Origin: Alphaproteobacteria bacterium
GTDB lineage: Bacteria; Pseudomonadota; Alphaproteobacteria; Rhodospirillales; Magnetospirillaceae
Direction of reading: 5' to 3'
DNA: 9,299 nt
NCBI GenBank assembly: GCA_015232485.1
Contig: JADFZP010000098.1
Location: forward strand, 1 to 9,299
The translations under genes and the position numbers were made by a program. The notes under the pieces are model-generated. The model made no database searches, was not told where the DNA came from, and saw only the letters and a list, made by a program, of their open reading frames with translations. Each line of letters begins with the position of its first letter. Within the stretch, counting starts at the first letter, position 1. Below are positions 1 through 5,574 of the stretch, piece by piece.

Positions 1-1
1 G

Positions 2-28
2 ATCGCCGAGCAAGAGAAGGTGGCCTGA
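2..28 (+). CDS. C-terminal tail of an upstream gene (partial)
   Basis: An open frame enters from the left edge, reads IAEQEKVA and stops at TGA 26-28, 23 bases before the next start codon. The spacing and orientation fit the last codons of an upstream gene of the same operon. Eight residues are too few to identify anything, and the frame could be chance. Confidence 0.3.
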   Translation: MAEQEKVA

Positions 29-38
29 CCAGCGCCCC

Positions 39-43
39 GGAGG
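39..43 (+). promoter_or_regulatory. Shine-Dalgarno for the replication-type gene
   Basis: GGAGG lies 8 bases before the ATG at 52 and supports that start. Confidence 0.6.
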
Positions 44-51
44 CCCGAGCC

Positions 52-1134
52 ATGGCGAGGCGCAAGCGCGGCGGCAAGGTTAACGCGACCGGCCGGAACG
101 GTTCCGGCCCCTTCGTGCTGCTGCACCATTGGCTTCTGAACAGCCCAGCGTGGAAGACCCTCTCGCCCAATGCGAAGGCCCTGTTGCTCGACGTGTGGCA
201 ACGCCATAACGGCGCCAACAACGGCGACCTCGCCTATGCCGTCCGAGAGGCGGAAGCCATTGGCTTGAGCAAGGACCAGTCCTCCCGCGCCTTCGCAGAA
301 CTGACCGAGCGCGGCTTCTTGAGGATGAGGCGCGCGTCGACCTTCTCCTTGAAGACCAAGGAGGCCCGCACCTGGGAAGTGACGGCGGAACGCTGCGGCG
401 ATCAGCCGGCGACCAAGGATTTCATGCGTTGGCATCCGGATACACAGTCGCACCAGTGCGACCGTGAAGCCCTCAAAGCATCCCCTGGAAAAAACAGAAC
501 ACGGTCGCACCAGCGCGACACACAGTCGCACCAGCGCGACCGTGAAGCCTCGAACGAAAGAAAATTGCCGGTCACAGTCGCACCAGCGCGACCGTCAACG
601 CCCATTTCGGTGCCCGCACAGTCGCACCAGCGCGACACTTATAATATACCATCCTCGGTGCGAGCGGCCGGGGCGAGCGCAGCCATCACAGCCACCACCT
701 CGCCCGCTTCCGAGCCCTGCCCCGCTGAACCACCGACCAGCGTCGGCCAGCCGCCGGCAATCGAGGATCGGAACGAAGCCAACGTCGTGCCCTTCGCGCC
801 CGTTCGCGCCGCTGTTCTCGTTCAGGCTGGGCAGGCCGAGCCCCGCCGCCGCGCTGACGGCATCGTCCACGATCCGCGACAAGTCGACCTCGAAGACCTT
901 CTGAGCGGCAAGCCCACGGCAGCGGCGCCCGTCGACCAGCTTCGAGCGGACCTGACGGCGCACGTCGCGCATGCGCCCAGGGGGGAAACCATGCGCATCG
1001 CCAAAATGCTCAACCTGTCCGGGCCGCAGATTTCGAATTTTCGGGCCGGCCGCTTCGGATTGAACGCCACGGCGGCGGCAACGCTTCGTCAGTATCTCGC
1101 CGACAGCGGCGCAACCCGCGCCACGGGACCATGA
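52..1134 (+). CDS. Helix-turn-helix replication-initiator-like phage protein
   Basis: A 360-aa protein. Residues about 20-112 look like a winged-helix DNA-binding domain (SPAWKTLSPNAKALLLDVW, then a recognition-type segment LSKDQSSRAFAELTERGFL). It is followed by the PATKDFMRW signature that I associate with a family of HTH proteins in alphaproteobacterial prophages. Residues 130-290 are low-complexity and rich in P, A, S and R. Residues about 296-352 form a second compact helical domain (MRIAKMLNLSGPQISNFRAGRFGLN, XRE-like). The basic N-terminus (MARRKRGGK) fits DNA binding. The linker DNA holds five dyad repeats and an A/T run, as in phage initiators whose origin lies inside their own gene. 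I infer an initiator or origin-binding role; a transcriptional regulator is the main alternative. The HTH calls are firmer than the replication role. GGAGG precedes the start, and the stop overlaps the next start by ATGA. Confidence 0.75.
   Translation: MARRKRGGKVNATGRNGSGPFVLLHHWLLNSPAWKTLSPNAKALLLDVWQRHNGANNGDLAYAVREAEAIGLSKDQSSRAFAELTERGFLRMRRASTFSLKTKEARTWEVTAERCGDQPATKDFMRWHPDTQSHQCDREALKASPGKNRTRSHQRDTQSHQRDREASNERKLPVTVAPARPSTPISVPAQSHQRDTYNIPSSVRAAGASAAITATTSPASEPCPAEPPTSVGQPPAIEDRNEANVVPFAPVRAAVLVQAGQAEPRRRADGIVHDPRQVDLEDLLSGKPTAAAPVDQLRADLTAHVAHAPRGETMRIAKMLNLSGPQISNFRAGRFGLNATAAATLRQYLADSGATRATGP
447..462 (+). repeat. Iteron copy 1 (perfect 7-bp arms)
   Basis: GTCGCACCAGTGCGAC: arms GTCGCAC and GTGCGAC are exact reverse complements around a 2-bp centre. 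It differs from the other four copies by one base (T at 457), and that base makes the dyad perfect. It encodes part of QSHQCD. Like copy 3 it is followed by CGTGAAGCC. Confidence 0.8.
504..519 (+). repeat. Iteron copy 2
   Basis: Core GTCGCACCAGCGCGAC, a dyad with one arm mismatch. It encodes part of RSHQRD. Its start is 21 bp from copy 3, two helical turns, so the pair faces the same side of the helix. The preceding base is G where the other copies have A. Confidence 0.8.
525..540 (+). repeat. Iteron copy 3
   Basis: Identical core to copy 2, preceded by CACA and followed by CGTGAAGCC as in copy 1, which gives copies 1 and 3 a longer shared unit. Confidence 0.8.
577..592 (+). repeat. Iteron copy 4 (shifted reading frame)
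   Basis: Identical 16-bp core to copies 2, 3 and 5, but its position is shifted by one base relative to the codon frame. It encodes VAPAR instead of SHQRD. The conserved DNA with a different peptide shows that the repeat is not simply a protein repeat. Confidence 0.8.
621..636 (+). repeat. Iteron copy 5, abutting the A/T run
   Basis: Identical core, preceded by CACA, encoding part of QSHQRD. It ends 2 bases before TTATAATATA. Confidence 0.8.
639..648 (+). other. A/T-only segment, candidate DNA unwinding element
   Basis: TTATAATATA stands out in GC-rich coding DNA and directly follows the last iteron. It contains a perfect -10 hexamer (TATAAT, 640-645), but no recognisable -35 lies 16-18 bp upstream, so unwinding is the better reading than promoter. 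Confidence 0.5.
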
Positions 1135-1655
1135 CCATGGGCGACCTCAATCGCGACCGCTTCGTGAAGGTGATCGCCCTGGCCGAGTCCGATCAGGACG
1201 GCGAGGCATTGGCCGCCGTTCGAAGGGCCGCCGTGATGGCCCGTGCCGCCGGCATGTCGCTCGGCCAAGCGATCGAGGGAATCGCCGAGCGACCAACATC
1301 AAGCCTCGACGCGCTGGTGAGCAGGAGTTGCGAAGCCCAGATTGAAGCATCGCGCATGGAAGGGTACGCGCGCGGGCTCAAGGCCGGCCGGAAAGAGGCA
1401 GAAGCCGAGATGCGCGACAAGGCGAGCCGCCGCGTCCAAGAACTCGAAGCCGAGTTGGAGGCCCATCGCCAGCCATTGGATTGGATGGCCGTGGCCGAAG
1501 CGTTCGCGTTCAAGCATCAACGCGGATTCCGATCCGATTTCGCGAAGGGCATTCTCTACCGCTCCCGCACGAACAGGCTGAGTGCCGAGGATAAAGCCGA
1601 ACTGCGCCGCTTCGTCGAGCCCCCGAAGCGCAGCAAGAAACGGGGGACTTCGTGA
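1131..1655 (+). CDS. DUF2786-like N-terminal protein with central coiled coil
   Basis: A 174-aa protein. Residues about 10-45 (RFVKVIALAESDQDGEALAA onward) resemble the DUF2786 N-terminus, a short helical module found in phage and plasmid proteins and of unknown function. Residues about 75-115 are strongly charged and heptad-like (RKEAEAEMRDKASRRVQELE), suggesting a coiled coil. Residues 118-162 form another conserved-looking helical part (W-VA-F-RGF-FA-IL, then LSAEDKAELRRF). The ATG at 1131 overlaps the previous stop by 4 bases. An in-frame ATG at 1137 has better spacing (9 bases) from the only purine-rich stretch (GGGA, 1125-1128), so either may be used. Coupling to the HTH gene suggests a role in replication or early regulation, which is inference. 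Confidence 0.7.
   Translation: MTMGDLNRDRFVKVIALAESDQDGEALAAVRRAAVMARAAGMSLGQAIEGIAERPTSSLDALVSRSCEAQIEASRMEGYARGLKAGRKEAEAEMRDKASRRVQELEAELEAHRQPLDWMAVAEAFAFKHQRGFRSDFAKGILYRSRTNRLSAEDKAELRRFVEPPKRSKKRGTS
1642..1647 (+). promoter_or_regulatory. Shine-Dalgarno-like GGGGGA before a GTG start
   Basis: A purine-rich stretch 4 bases before the GTG at 1652. It helps decide for that start, which overlaps the preceding stop as GTGA. Confidence 0.4.
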
Positions 1656-2116
1656 AGTCTGCACCGGAAATCATCCGCGCAATCGCGGCCGGCGAGGATG
1701 GCGCCGAGGAAATGGCGTGGCTGCGCGAGCGACTGGCCGATTATGTGGCGAACCCGGCGGCTGGCCTTGAACCCGCGCTGTGGCTCGATCGCGCGCCCGG
1801 CGAACAGCCCTGGTGGATCGTCGAACGGCGCCGCCAGCGTGACGACCTGTTGCGCCGTCTCGCCGAGGTGCTGGCGCCCGGCGCCACGGCATGGGCGGCG
1901 GCTGATGTCGTCGCATCATATCTCCGCCGCTATGCCACCGCCGGCTGGCGTCACGAGCAGAACGATGATCGCCCGCCAGAAGACGAAGCGCGGGCCGTCG
2001 CGTGGAAGTCTCTGAAGTGCGGCGTGGGCATGCCGAGAGAGAGGCGGCAGATTTACGAAATCCTCCGGTGCGCTCCTCAAGGAACTGAAGGGGAACATCG
2101 CTTTTCGTTGCAGTAA
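1652..2116 (+). CDS. Unrecognised phage protein of the replication block
   Basis: A 154-aa protein starting with GTG in a GTGA overlap with the gene before. It is mainly helical, with a tryptophan-rich segment EQPWWIVERRRQRDDLLRRL (51-70), a helix AWAAADVVASYLRRY (80-94) and a basic WKSLKCG...PRERRQIYEILR end (119-139). The last 15 residues (APQGTEGEHRFSLQ region) are unlike the rest and may reflect a changed or truncated C-terminus. It sits where a small terminase subunit might be expected, next to the portal, but I see no recognisable terminase HTH or ATPase motif. Function unknown. Confidence 0.6.
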   Translation: MKSAPEIIRAIAAGEDGAEEMAWLRERLADYVANPAAGLEPALWLDRAPGEQPWWIVERRRQRDDLLRRLAEVLAPGATAWAAADVVASYLRRYATAGWRHEQNDDRPPEDEARAVAWKSLKCGVGMPRERRQIYEILRCAPQGTEGEHRFSLQ

Positions 2117-2126
2117 AGACGCGCCA

Positions 2127-2151
2127 CCATGAGCATAGAAATTGCTCATGG
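2127..2151 (+). promoter_or_regulatory. Perfect 9-bp-arm hairpin in front of the portal gene
   Basis: CCATGAGCA (2127-2135) and TGCTCATGG (2143-2151) are exact reverse complements around the 7-nt A/T-rich loop TAGAAAT. It fills most of the 44-bp gap between the replication block and the head block, ending 9 bases before the portal start. No T-tract follows, so it is a poor intrinsic terminator. An RNA hairpin affecting portal translation, or a protein-binding dyad, are the alternatives. Confidence 0.55.
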
Positions 2152-2160
2152 GCTGCCTCG

Positions 2161-3393
2161 GTGCTTAAAGCTTTCAAATCACTCTTCGGCATTGAGACCA
2201 AGGCGTCGAACGTCCGCCTCGACGACCCGTTGCTCGCCGCGCTGCTGGGCGGTACGCCAACGGCGAGCGGGATGGCCATTTCGCCCGAGACCGCGATGCA
2301 CTACGCGCCGGTCTTCTGCACGATCAGAACATTGGCCGAGTCGGTGGCGCAACTGCCCGTCCATCTTTACCGCCGCCTGCCCGATGGTGGCCGCGAGCGC
2401 GCCGACGACCACCCCGTTTCCCGCCTGCTGTCCAGCATGGCCAATCCCTGGACCGGCTCTACCGAATTCCGGCTGAGCATGACGGCCGCCCTTGCGCTGC
2501 ACGGAAACGCTTACGCTTTCGTCGCCCGCGATGAAGGTCGGCCAGTTGAACTGATCCAACTCGACAGCCGCGCCGTCTCGGTCGAGCCCGACCGGGTGAC
2601 CATGGAACCCCGCTTCGTCCTGACCGATGCGGACGGCGGCCGGCGCGAGTACAGCCGGGCCGACATCCTGCACGTCAAGGGAATTGGCCTTCAGCCCCAT
2701 GTGGGCGACAGCCCCGTCACCTCTGGACGCGAGGCAATCGCGCTCGGGATGACCCTCGAAAAGCACGCGAGCCGACTGTTCGGGCGCGGCGCCAAGCCGG
2801 GCGGAGTGCTGAAGTTTCCCGGCCGCCTGACCGATGATGTTCTCACCCGACTCCGCGCCAGCTTCGAGGCGATCTATGCCGGCGCCGACAACGGCGGCCG
2901 AACCGCAATCCTTGAGAACGGCCTGACCTGGGAAGCGATGCAGCTTTCCAGCGTCGACGCGCAATTCCTCGAAATGAGGCGGTTCCAGGTGGCCGAGGTG
3001 GCGCGGCTGTGGCGCGTGCCCTTGCACCTCCTGGCGGACATGGAGCGCGTGACCCATTCCAATGCCGAGGAAATGGGCGCGCAGTTCCTGACCTATTGCC
3101 TGATGCCGATCCTGAAACTATGGCAAGACGCCATTCGCGTTTCCCTGTTGGCTCCCGATGAGCGGGACAGCCTCTATCCCGAATTCCTGGTCGACGACTT
3201 GGCCCGCGCCGATCTGGCCGCCCGGTTCGCCTCGTATTCCCAGGCGATCAACGCCGGCATCTTCAACCCGAACGAATGCCGTGCGATGGAAAATCGCGGC
3301 CCATATCGCGGTGGCGAAATCTACATGAGACCCAGCAACACCGCGCCCGCCCCGACTTCCAACAGCCCCGCCAGCACGGAGGGCGCTCAATGA
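2161..3393 (+). CDS. HK97-family phage portal protein
   Basis: A 410-aa protein, normal length for the HK97-type portal family. The portal is the dodecameric ring at one capsid vertex through which DNA is packaged and ejected. Visible signatures are the N-terminus MLKAFKSLFGIETKA, then MHYAPVFCTIRTLAESVAQL (46-65), ALHGNAYAFV (112-121), YSRADILHVKG (164-174), GRGAKPGGVLKFP (208-220), and QFLEMRRFQVAEVARLWRVP (268-287) with HSNAEEMGAQFL (299-310). The tail (391-410) is P/S/T-rich and probably disordered. The start is GTG at 2161 with no clear Shine-Dalgarno. The next in-frame ATG (residue 38) would remove the characteristic N-terminus, so GTG is preferred. The stop overlaps the protease start by ATGA. 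No terminase gene precedes it, which is unusual. Confidence 0.95.
   Translation: MLKAFKSLFGIETKASNVRLDDPLLAALLGGTPTASGMAISPETAMHYAPVFCTIRTLAESVAQLPVHLYRRLPDGGRERADDHPVSRLLSSMANPWTGSTEFRLSMTAALALHGNAYAFVARDEGRPVELIQLDSRAVSVEPDRVTMEPRFVLTDADGGRREYSRADILHVKGIGLQPHVGDSPVTSGREAIALGMTLEKHASRLFGRGAKPGGVLKFPGRLTDDVLTRLRASFEAIYAGADNGGRTAILENGLTWEAMQLSSVDAQFLEMRRFQVAEVARLWRVPLHLLADMERVTHSNAEEMGAQFLTYCLMPILKLWQDAIRVSLLAPDERDSLYPEFLVDDLARADLAARFASYSQAINAGIFNPNECRAMENRGPYRGGEIYMRPSNTAPAPTSNSPASTEGAQ
3378..3383 (+). promoter_or_regulatory. Shine-Dalgarno deciding the protease start
   Basis: GGAGGG lies 6 bases before the ATG at 3390. This favours 3390 over the longer open frame that begins at 3276 inside the portal gene. 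Confidence 0.7.
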
Positions 3394-3932
3394 AGGTCGA
3401 AACCGCCTTCTCGGCCTCGCCCGAGATTCGGCTCGCGCCCGACGAAACCGGGACGATCAGCGGCTATGCCGCCGTATGGGGACAGCCCGACGCCTTCGGC
3501 GATGTTCTCGTCCGCGGCGCCTTCTCGGCCAGCCTCGCCCAGCACCGCGCCGCCGGCACCCGCCCGCTGATGTTGTGGTCGCATGACCCCGCCGCCCCCG
3601 TGGGCGTGTGGGACGAGGTGATCGAGGACGAGCGGGGCTTGCGGGTTGCCGGGCGCCTCGTGCTTGACGCCACCGCCGGCCGAGACGCCTTCGCCCTTCT
3701 GAAGGCGGGTGCTGTTGACGGCCTCTCGATCGGATTCCGAACCATCAAGGCAGCGTCCACCAAGACCGGCCGCCGCGTCGAGGCCGTCGACTTGATCGAA
3801 GTGTCGCTTGTCACCCGGCCGGCCCAAGGCGCCGCGCGGGTGACGGCGATTCGATCCGTTTCCCCTGCGGCGGGACTTGCCGCGATCATCAACGCCGCCA
3901 CCGAGCGGCTGAGAAAGGACAAGCACCAATGA
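3390..3932 (+). CDS. HK97-type prohead protease (peptidase U35/S78)
   Basis: A 180-aa protein that would mature the prohead by cleaving the scaffold-like N-terminus of the capsid protein and then itself. Family signatures are ISGYAAVWGQPDAFGDVLVR (23-42) with GAF, LMLWSHDPAAPVG (60-72) carrying the likely catalytic His65, GAVDGLSIGF (107-116) carrying the likely nucleophile Ser113, and DLIEVSLVTRPAQ (134-146), the usual strand after the active site. The start is chosen from the GGAGGG Shine-Dalgarno and the ATGA overlap with the portal. Its C-terminal tail (160-180) is helical and basic. It is coupled by another ATGA to the capsid gene, the standard portal-protease-capsid order. Confidence 0.93.
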   Translation: MKVETAFSASPEIRLAPDETGTISGYAAVWGQPDAFGDVLVRGAFSASLAQHRAAGTRPLMLWSHDPAAPVGVWDEVIEDERGLRVAGRLVLDATAGRDAFALLKAGAVDGLSIGFRTIKAASTKTGRRVEAVDLIEVSLVTRPAQGAARVTAIRSVSPAAGLAAIINAATERLRKDKHQ

Positions 3933-5083
3933 CGCATATCCCCAGCCGCGTTTCGTGGGAGACCCGAGACGACGGCACCGAAGCGCCCGACCTGATGACC
4001 GAGATTCGTTCGGCGATTGACGGCCTGACCGCCACCGTCGAGCAGCGGGTCGGCGCCATCGAGGCCGGCCTTACCGAGATGCGCGCCCGCGTCGACCGGG
4101 CCGAGACCATCGGCCGCCGCCCCGGCGCCACCGTCGAGACCCGCTCGGCCGGCGAACTGGAAATGCGCGCCTTCAACTCATTCGTGCGCCATGGGCGCGA
4201 GGCGATGACGGCCGATGAAATCCGCTCGCTGCGCGTCTCCGACGACACGGCCGGCGGCTACATCGCGCCCGACGCCTTCATCCCCGAACTTCAGCGCAAC
4301 GTCCGCCTGTTCAGTCCCGTGCGCTCGGTCGCCCGCGTGATGTCGATTTCCGCTTCGGCCGCCGTCCTGCCCCGGCGCACCGGCGGCATGACCGCCCAGT
4401 GGACCGGCGAGACCGCTGATCGGAGCGAAACCAGCGTCACCTTCGGCCAGCACCGATACGAGGTGCGCGAAATCAGCGCATACGTTGACGTGTCGCATGC
4501 CGCGCTCGAGGATGCTGCACTCGACGTGGCCGCGCTGCTTTCCTTCGAGTTCGGCGAGGAATTCGGCGTCTCGGAGTCCGCCGCCTTCGTCAACGGCAAC
4601 GGCGCGCTTCGCCCCCTCGGTTTCATGGCCGACGCCGGCCTGAGCTACACCGCCAGCGGCGCCGCGTCCACCCTAAGCGCGGACAGCCTGATCGACATCT
4701 ACTATGCCCTGCCGAGCGCCTACCGTGCCAATGCGGTTTGGGGGATGAACGCCGCGACCACCGCCGCCGTGCGCAAGCTGAAAAGTGGCTCGGGCGATTA
4801 CCTCTGGACCGATTCCCTGTCGGCCGCCTCGCCCCCGACGATCCTCGGCCGGCCGGTGATCGAGATGCCCGATCTGCCCGACATCGAAGCCAACGCCTAT
4901 CCGCTCATTTTCGGCGATTTCGCGGCCGCATATCGGATTTTCGATCGCGTCCCGCTCGCCATCGTTCGCGACCCCTTCACCCAGGCGACCAATGGAATGG
5001 TCCGGTTCCATGGCCGCCGCCGCGTGGCTGGTGGCGTGGCCAAGGCCGAGGCCATCCGCAAGCTGAAGATCGCGACCGCGTAA
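3929..5083 (+). CDS. HK97-fold major capsid protein
   Basis: A 384-aa protein and the main shell subunit. Residues about 22-62 (MTEIRSAIDGLTATVEQRVG onward) form a coiled coil typical of the delta/scaffold domain that the neighbouring protease removes; a cut near residues 70-80 is likely, but the site cannot be fixed by eye. The mature part carries LRVSDDTAGGYIAPDAF (101-117), the lead-in to the HK97 N-arm and E-loop, then QHRYEVREISAYVDVSHAAL (174-193), EFGVSESAAFVNGNG (211-225) with RPLGF, and AVWGMNAATTAAVRKLK (269-285), all usual for the phage_capsid family. The C-terminal strand ends GMVRFHGRRRVAGGVAKAEAIRKLK (starting at 356). No separate scaffold gene is seen, as expected when the delta domain does that job. 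Confidence 0.95.
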   Translation: MTHIPSRVSWETRDDGTEAPDLMTEIRSAIDGLTATVEQRVGAIEAGLTEMRARVDRAETIGRRPGATVETRSAGELEMRAFNSFVRHGREAMTADEIRSLRVSDDTAGGYIAPDAFIPELQRNVRLFSPVRSVARVMSISASAAVLPRRTGGMTAQWTGETADRSETSVTFGQHRYEVREISAYVDVSHAALEDAALDVAALLSFEFGEEFGVSESAAFVNGNGALRPLGFMADAGLSYTASGAASTLSADSLIDIYYALPSAYRANAVWGMNAATTAAVRKLKSGSGDYLWTDSLSAASPPTILGRPVIEMPDLPDIEANAYPLIFGDFAAAYRIFDRVPLAIVRDPFTQATNGMVRFHGRRRVAGGVAKAEAIRKLKIATA

Positions 5084-5087
5084 GGAG
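5083..5087 (+). promoter_or_regulatory. Shine-Dalgarno of the gene after the capsid gene
   Basis: AGGAG overlaps the capsid TAA stop (5081-5083) and sits 9 bases before the ATG at 5097. A strong site here fits high expression alongside the capsid protein. Confidence 0.7.
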
Positions 5088-5096
5088 AATTGGACC

Positions 5097-5522
5097 ATGC
5101 GTGACCTGATGAACAATATCCGTCCCGTCCGTGCGATTTCGCCCGGCGCGGCTGTAACCGACAACACGCCCGCCGTGGGCCAGGTGATCGACACCCTCGG
5201 CTATGGCTCGCTGACCTTCGTCATTCTGACGGGCTCGCTGGCCGATGCCGACGCCACGTTCTCGACCCTGGTCGAGCATGGCGATGAAGCCGACCTGTCC
5301 GACGCGGCGGCGGTTCCCGATACCGGGCTGATCGGGACCGAAGCCTTGGCCGGCTTCACGTTCGCCGACGACAACGAGTGCCGCAAGATCGGCTACATCG
5401 GCGGCAAGCGATACGCCCGCGTGACCATCACGCCCGCCGCCAACGCGGGGGATGCGTACCTCGCCGCCGTCGCCATCCTGGGCCATCCGACGACCGCGCC
5501 GACCAGCAACCCGCCAGCCTGA
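5097..5522 (+). CDS. Conserved phage head-region protein, candidate capsid decoration protein
   Basis: A 141-aa protein of a family I recognise as often lying directly after HK97-type capsid genes in alphaproteobacterial and other proteobacterial prophages, without an assigned function. The pattern is clear: DNTPAVGQVIDTLGYGSLTF (22-41), FVILTGSLADADATFSTLVE (41-60), then LIGTEALAGFTFADDNECRK (78-97), GGKRYARVTITPAANAG (102-118) and AVAILGHP (124-131). It is predicted to be mostly beta, has no signal peptide or membrane segment, and ends in a Pro/Thr tail. Position and strong Shine-Dalgarno suggest a stoichiometric head component such as a decoration or cement protein. A connector or tail protein is possible. 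Confidence 0.75.
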   Translation: MRDLMNNIRPVRAISPGAAVTDNTPAVGQVIDTLGYGSLTFVILTGSLADADATFSTLVEHGDEADLSDAAAVPDTGLIGTEALAGFTFADDNECRKIGYIGGKRYARVTITPAANAGDAYLAAVAILGHPTTAPTSNPPA

Positions 5523-5530
5523 TCGATGAA

Positions 5531-5554
5531 GCCGAGCCGCCGACACGGCTCGGC
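5531..5554 (+). terminator. GC-rich hairpin after the head genes, possible attenuating terminator
   Basis: GCCGAGCCG (5531-5539) and CGGCTCGGC (5546-5554) are perfect 9-bp arms around a 6-nt loop. They lie in the 52-bp gap after the 141-aa gene. Only CCATTC follows rather than a U-tract, so full termination is doubtful. Partial termination or protection of the upstream head mRNA from 3' decay fits the need for more capsid than tail protein. Confidence 0.5.
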
Positions 5555-5574
5555 CCATTCGGAGCGAACGTGAG

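Larger units (their letters stand above)
445..652 (+). other. Putative replication origin: iteron cluster plus AT-rich segment inside the HTH gene
   Basis: Five 16-bp near-palindromes (starts 447, 504, 525, 577, 621) lie within 190 bp. A-rich tracts sit between them (AAAAAA at 489-494, AAAGAAAATT at 557-566). The final copy is followed within 3 bases by TTATAATATA (639-648). Iterons next to an A/T unwinding segment inside an initiator-like gene is the known layout of lambdoid origins. The copy at 577 is in another reading frame yet has an identical core, which argues for selection on DNA. An operator cluster for autoregulation is the main alternative, and both could be true. Confidence 0.6.

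Noticed and set aside
445..636. CRISPR-like array of repeats
   Set aside because: Repeats are only 16 bp, spacers are uneven (41, 5, 36, 28 nt) and the whole stretch lies inside an open, functional-looking gene. Iterons or operators fit better.
464..904. Second + strand frame over the iteron region with SRTSAT-like repeats
   Set aside because: The peptide repeat is simply the DNA repeat read in another frame, it has no ribosome site, and the main frame is supported at both ends by domains.
2108..2142. Promoter before the portal (TTGCAG with TAGAAA)
   Set aside because: The spacing between the two hexamers is 22 bases and the -10 matches at four of six bases only, too weak to call.
2129..2476. 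Frame starting at the ATG within the hairpin before the portal
   Set aside because: It overlaps the portal gene out of frame for over 300 bases, and its peptide is Arg/Pro-rich noise without a ribosome site.
2179..3057. Long open frame on the - strand across the portal gene
   Set aside because: It is antisense to a clear portal protein, its translation matches no family I know, and GC-rich codon bias creates such shadows.
3276..3389. N-terminal extension of the prohead protease
   Set aside because: It overlaps the portal's coding end, whereas ATG 3390 has GGAGGG at ideal spacing and the normal ATGA overlap.
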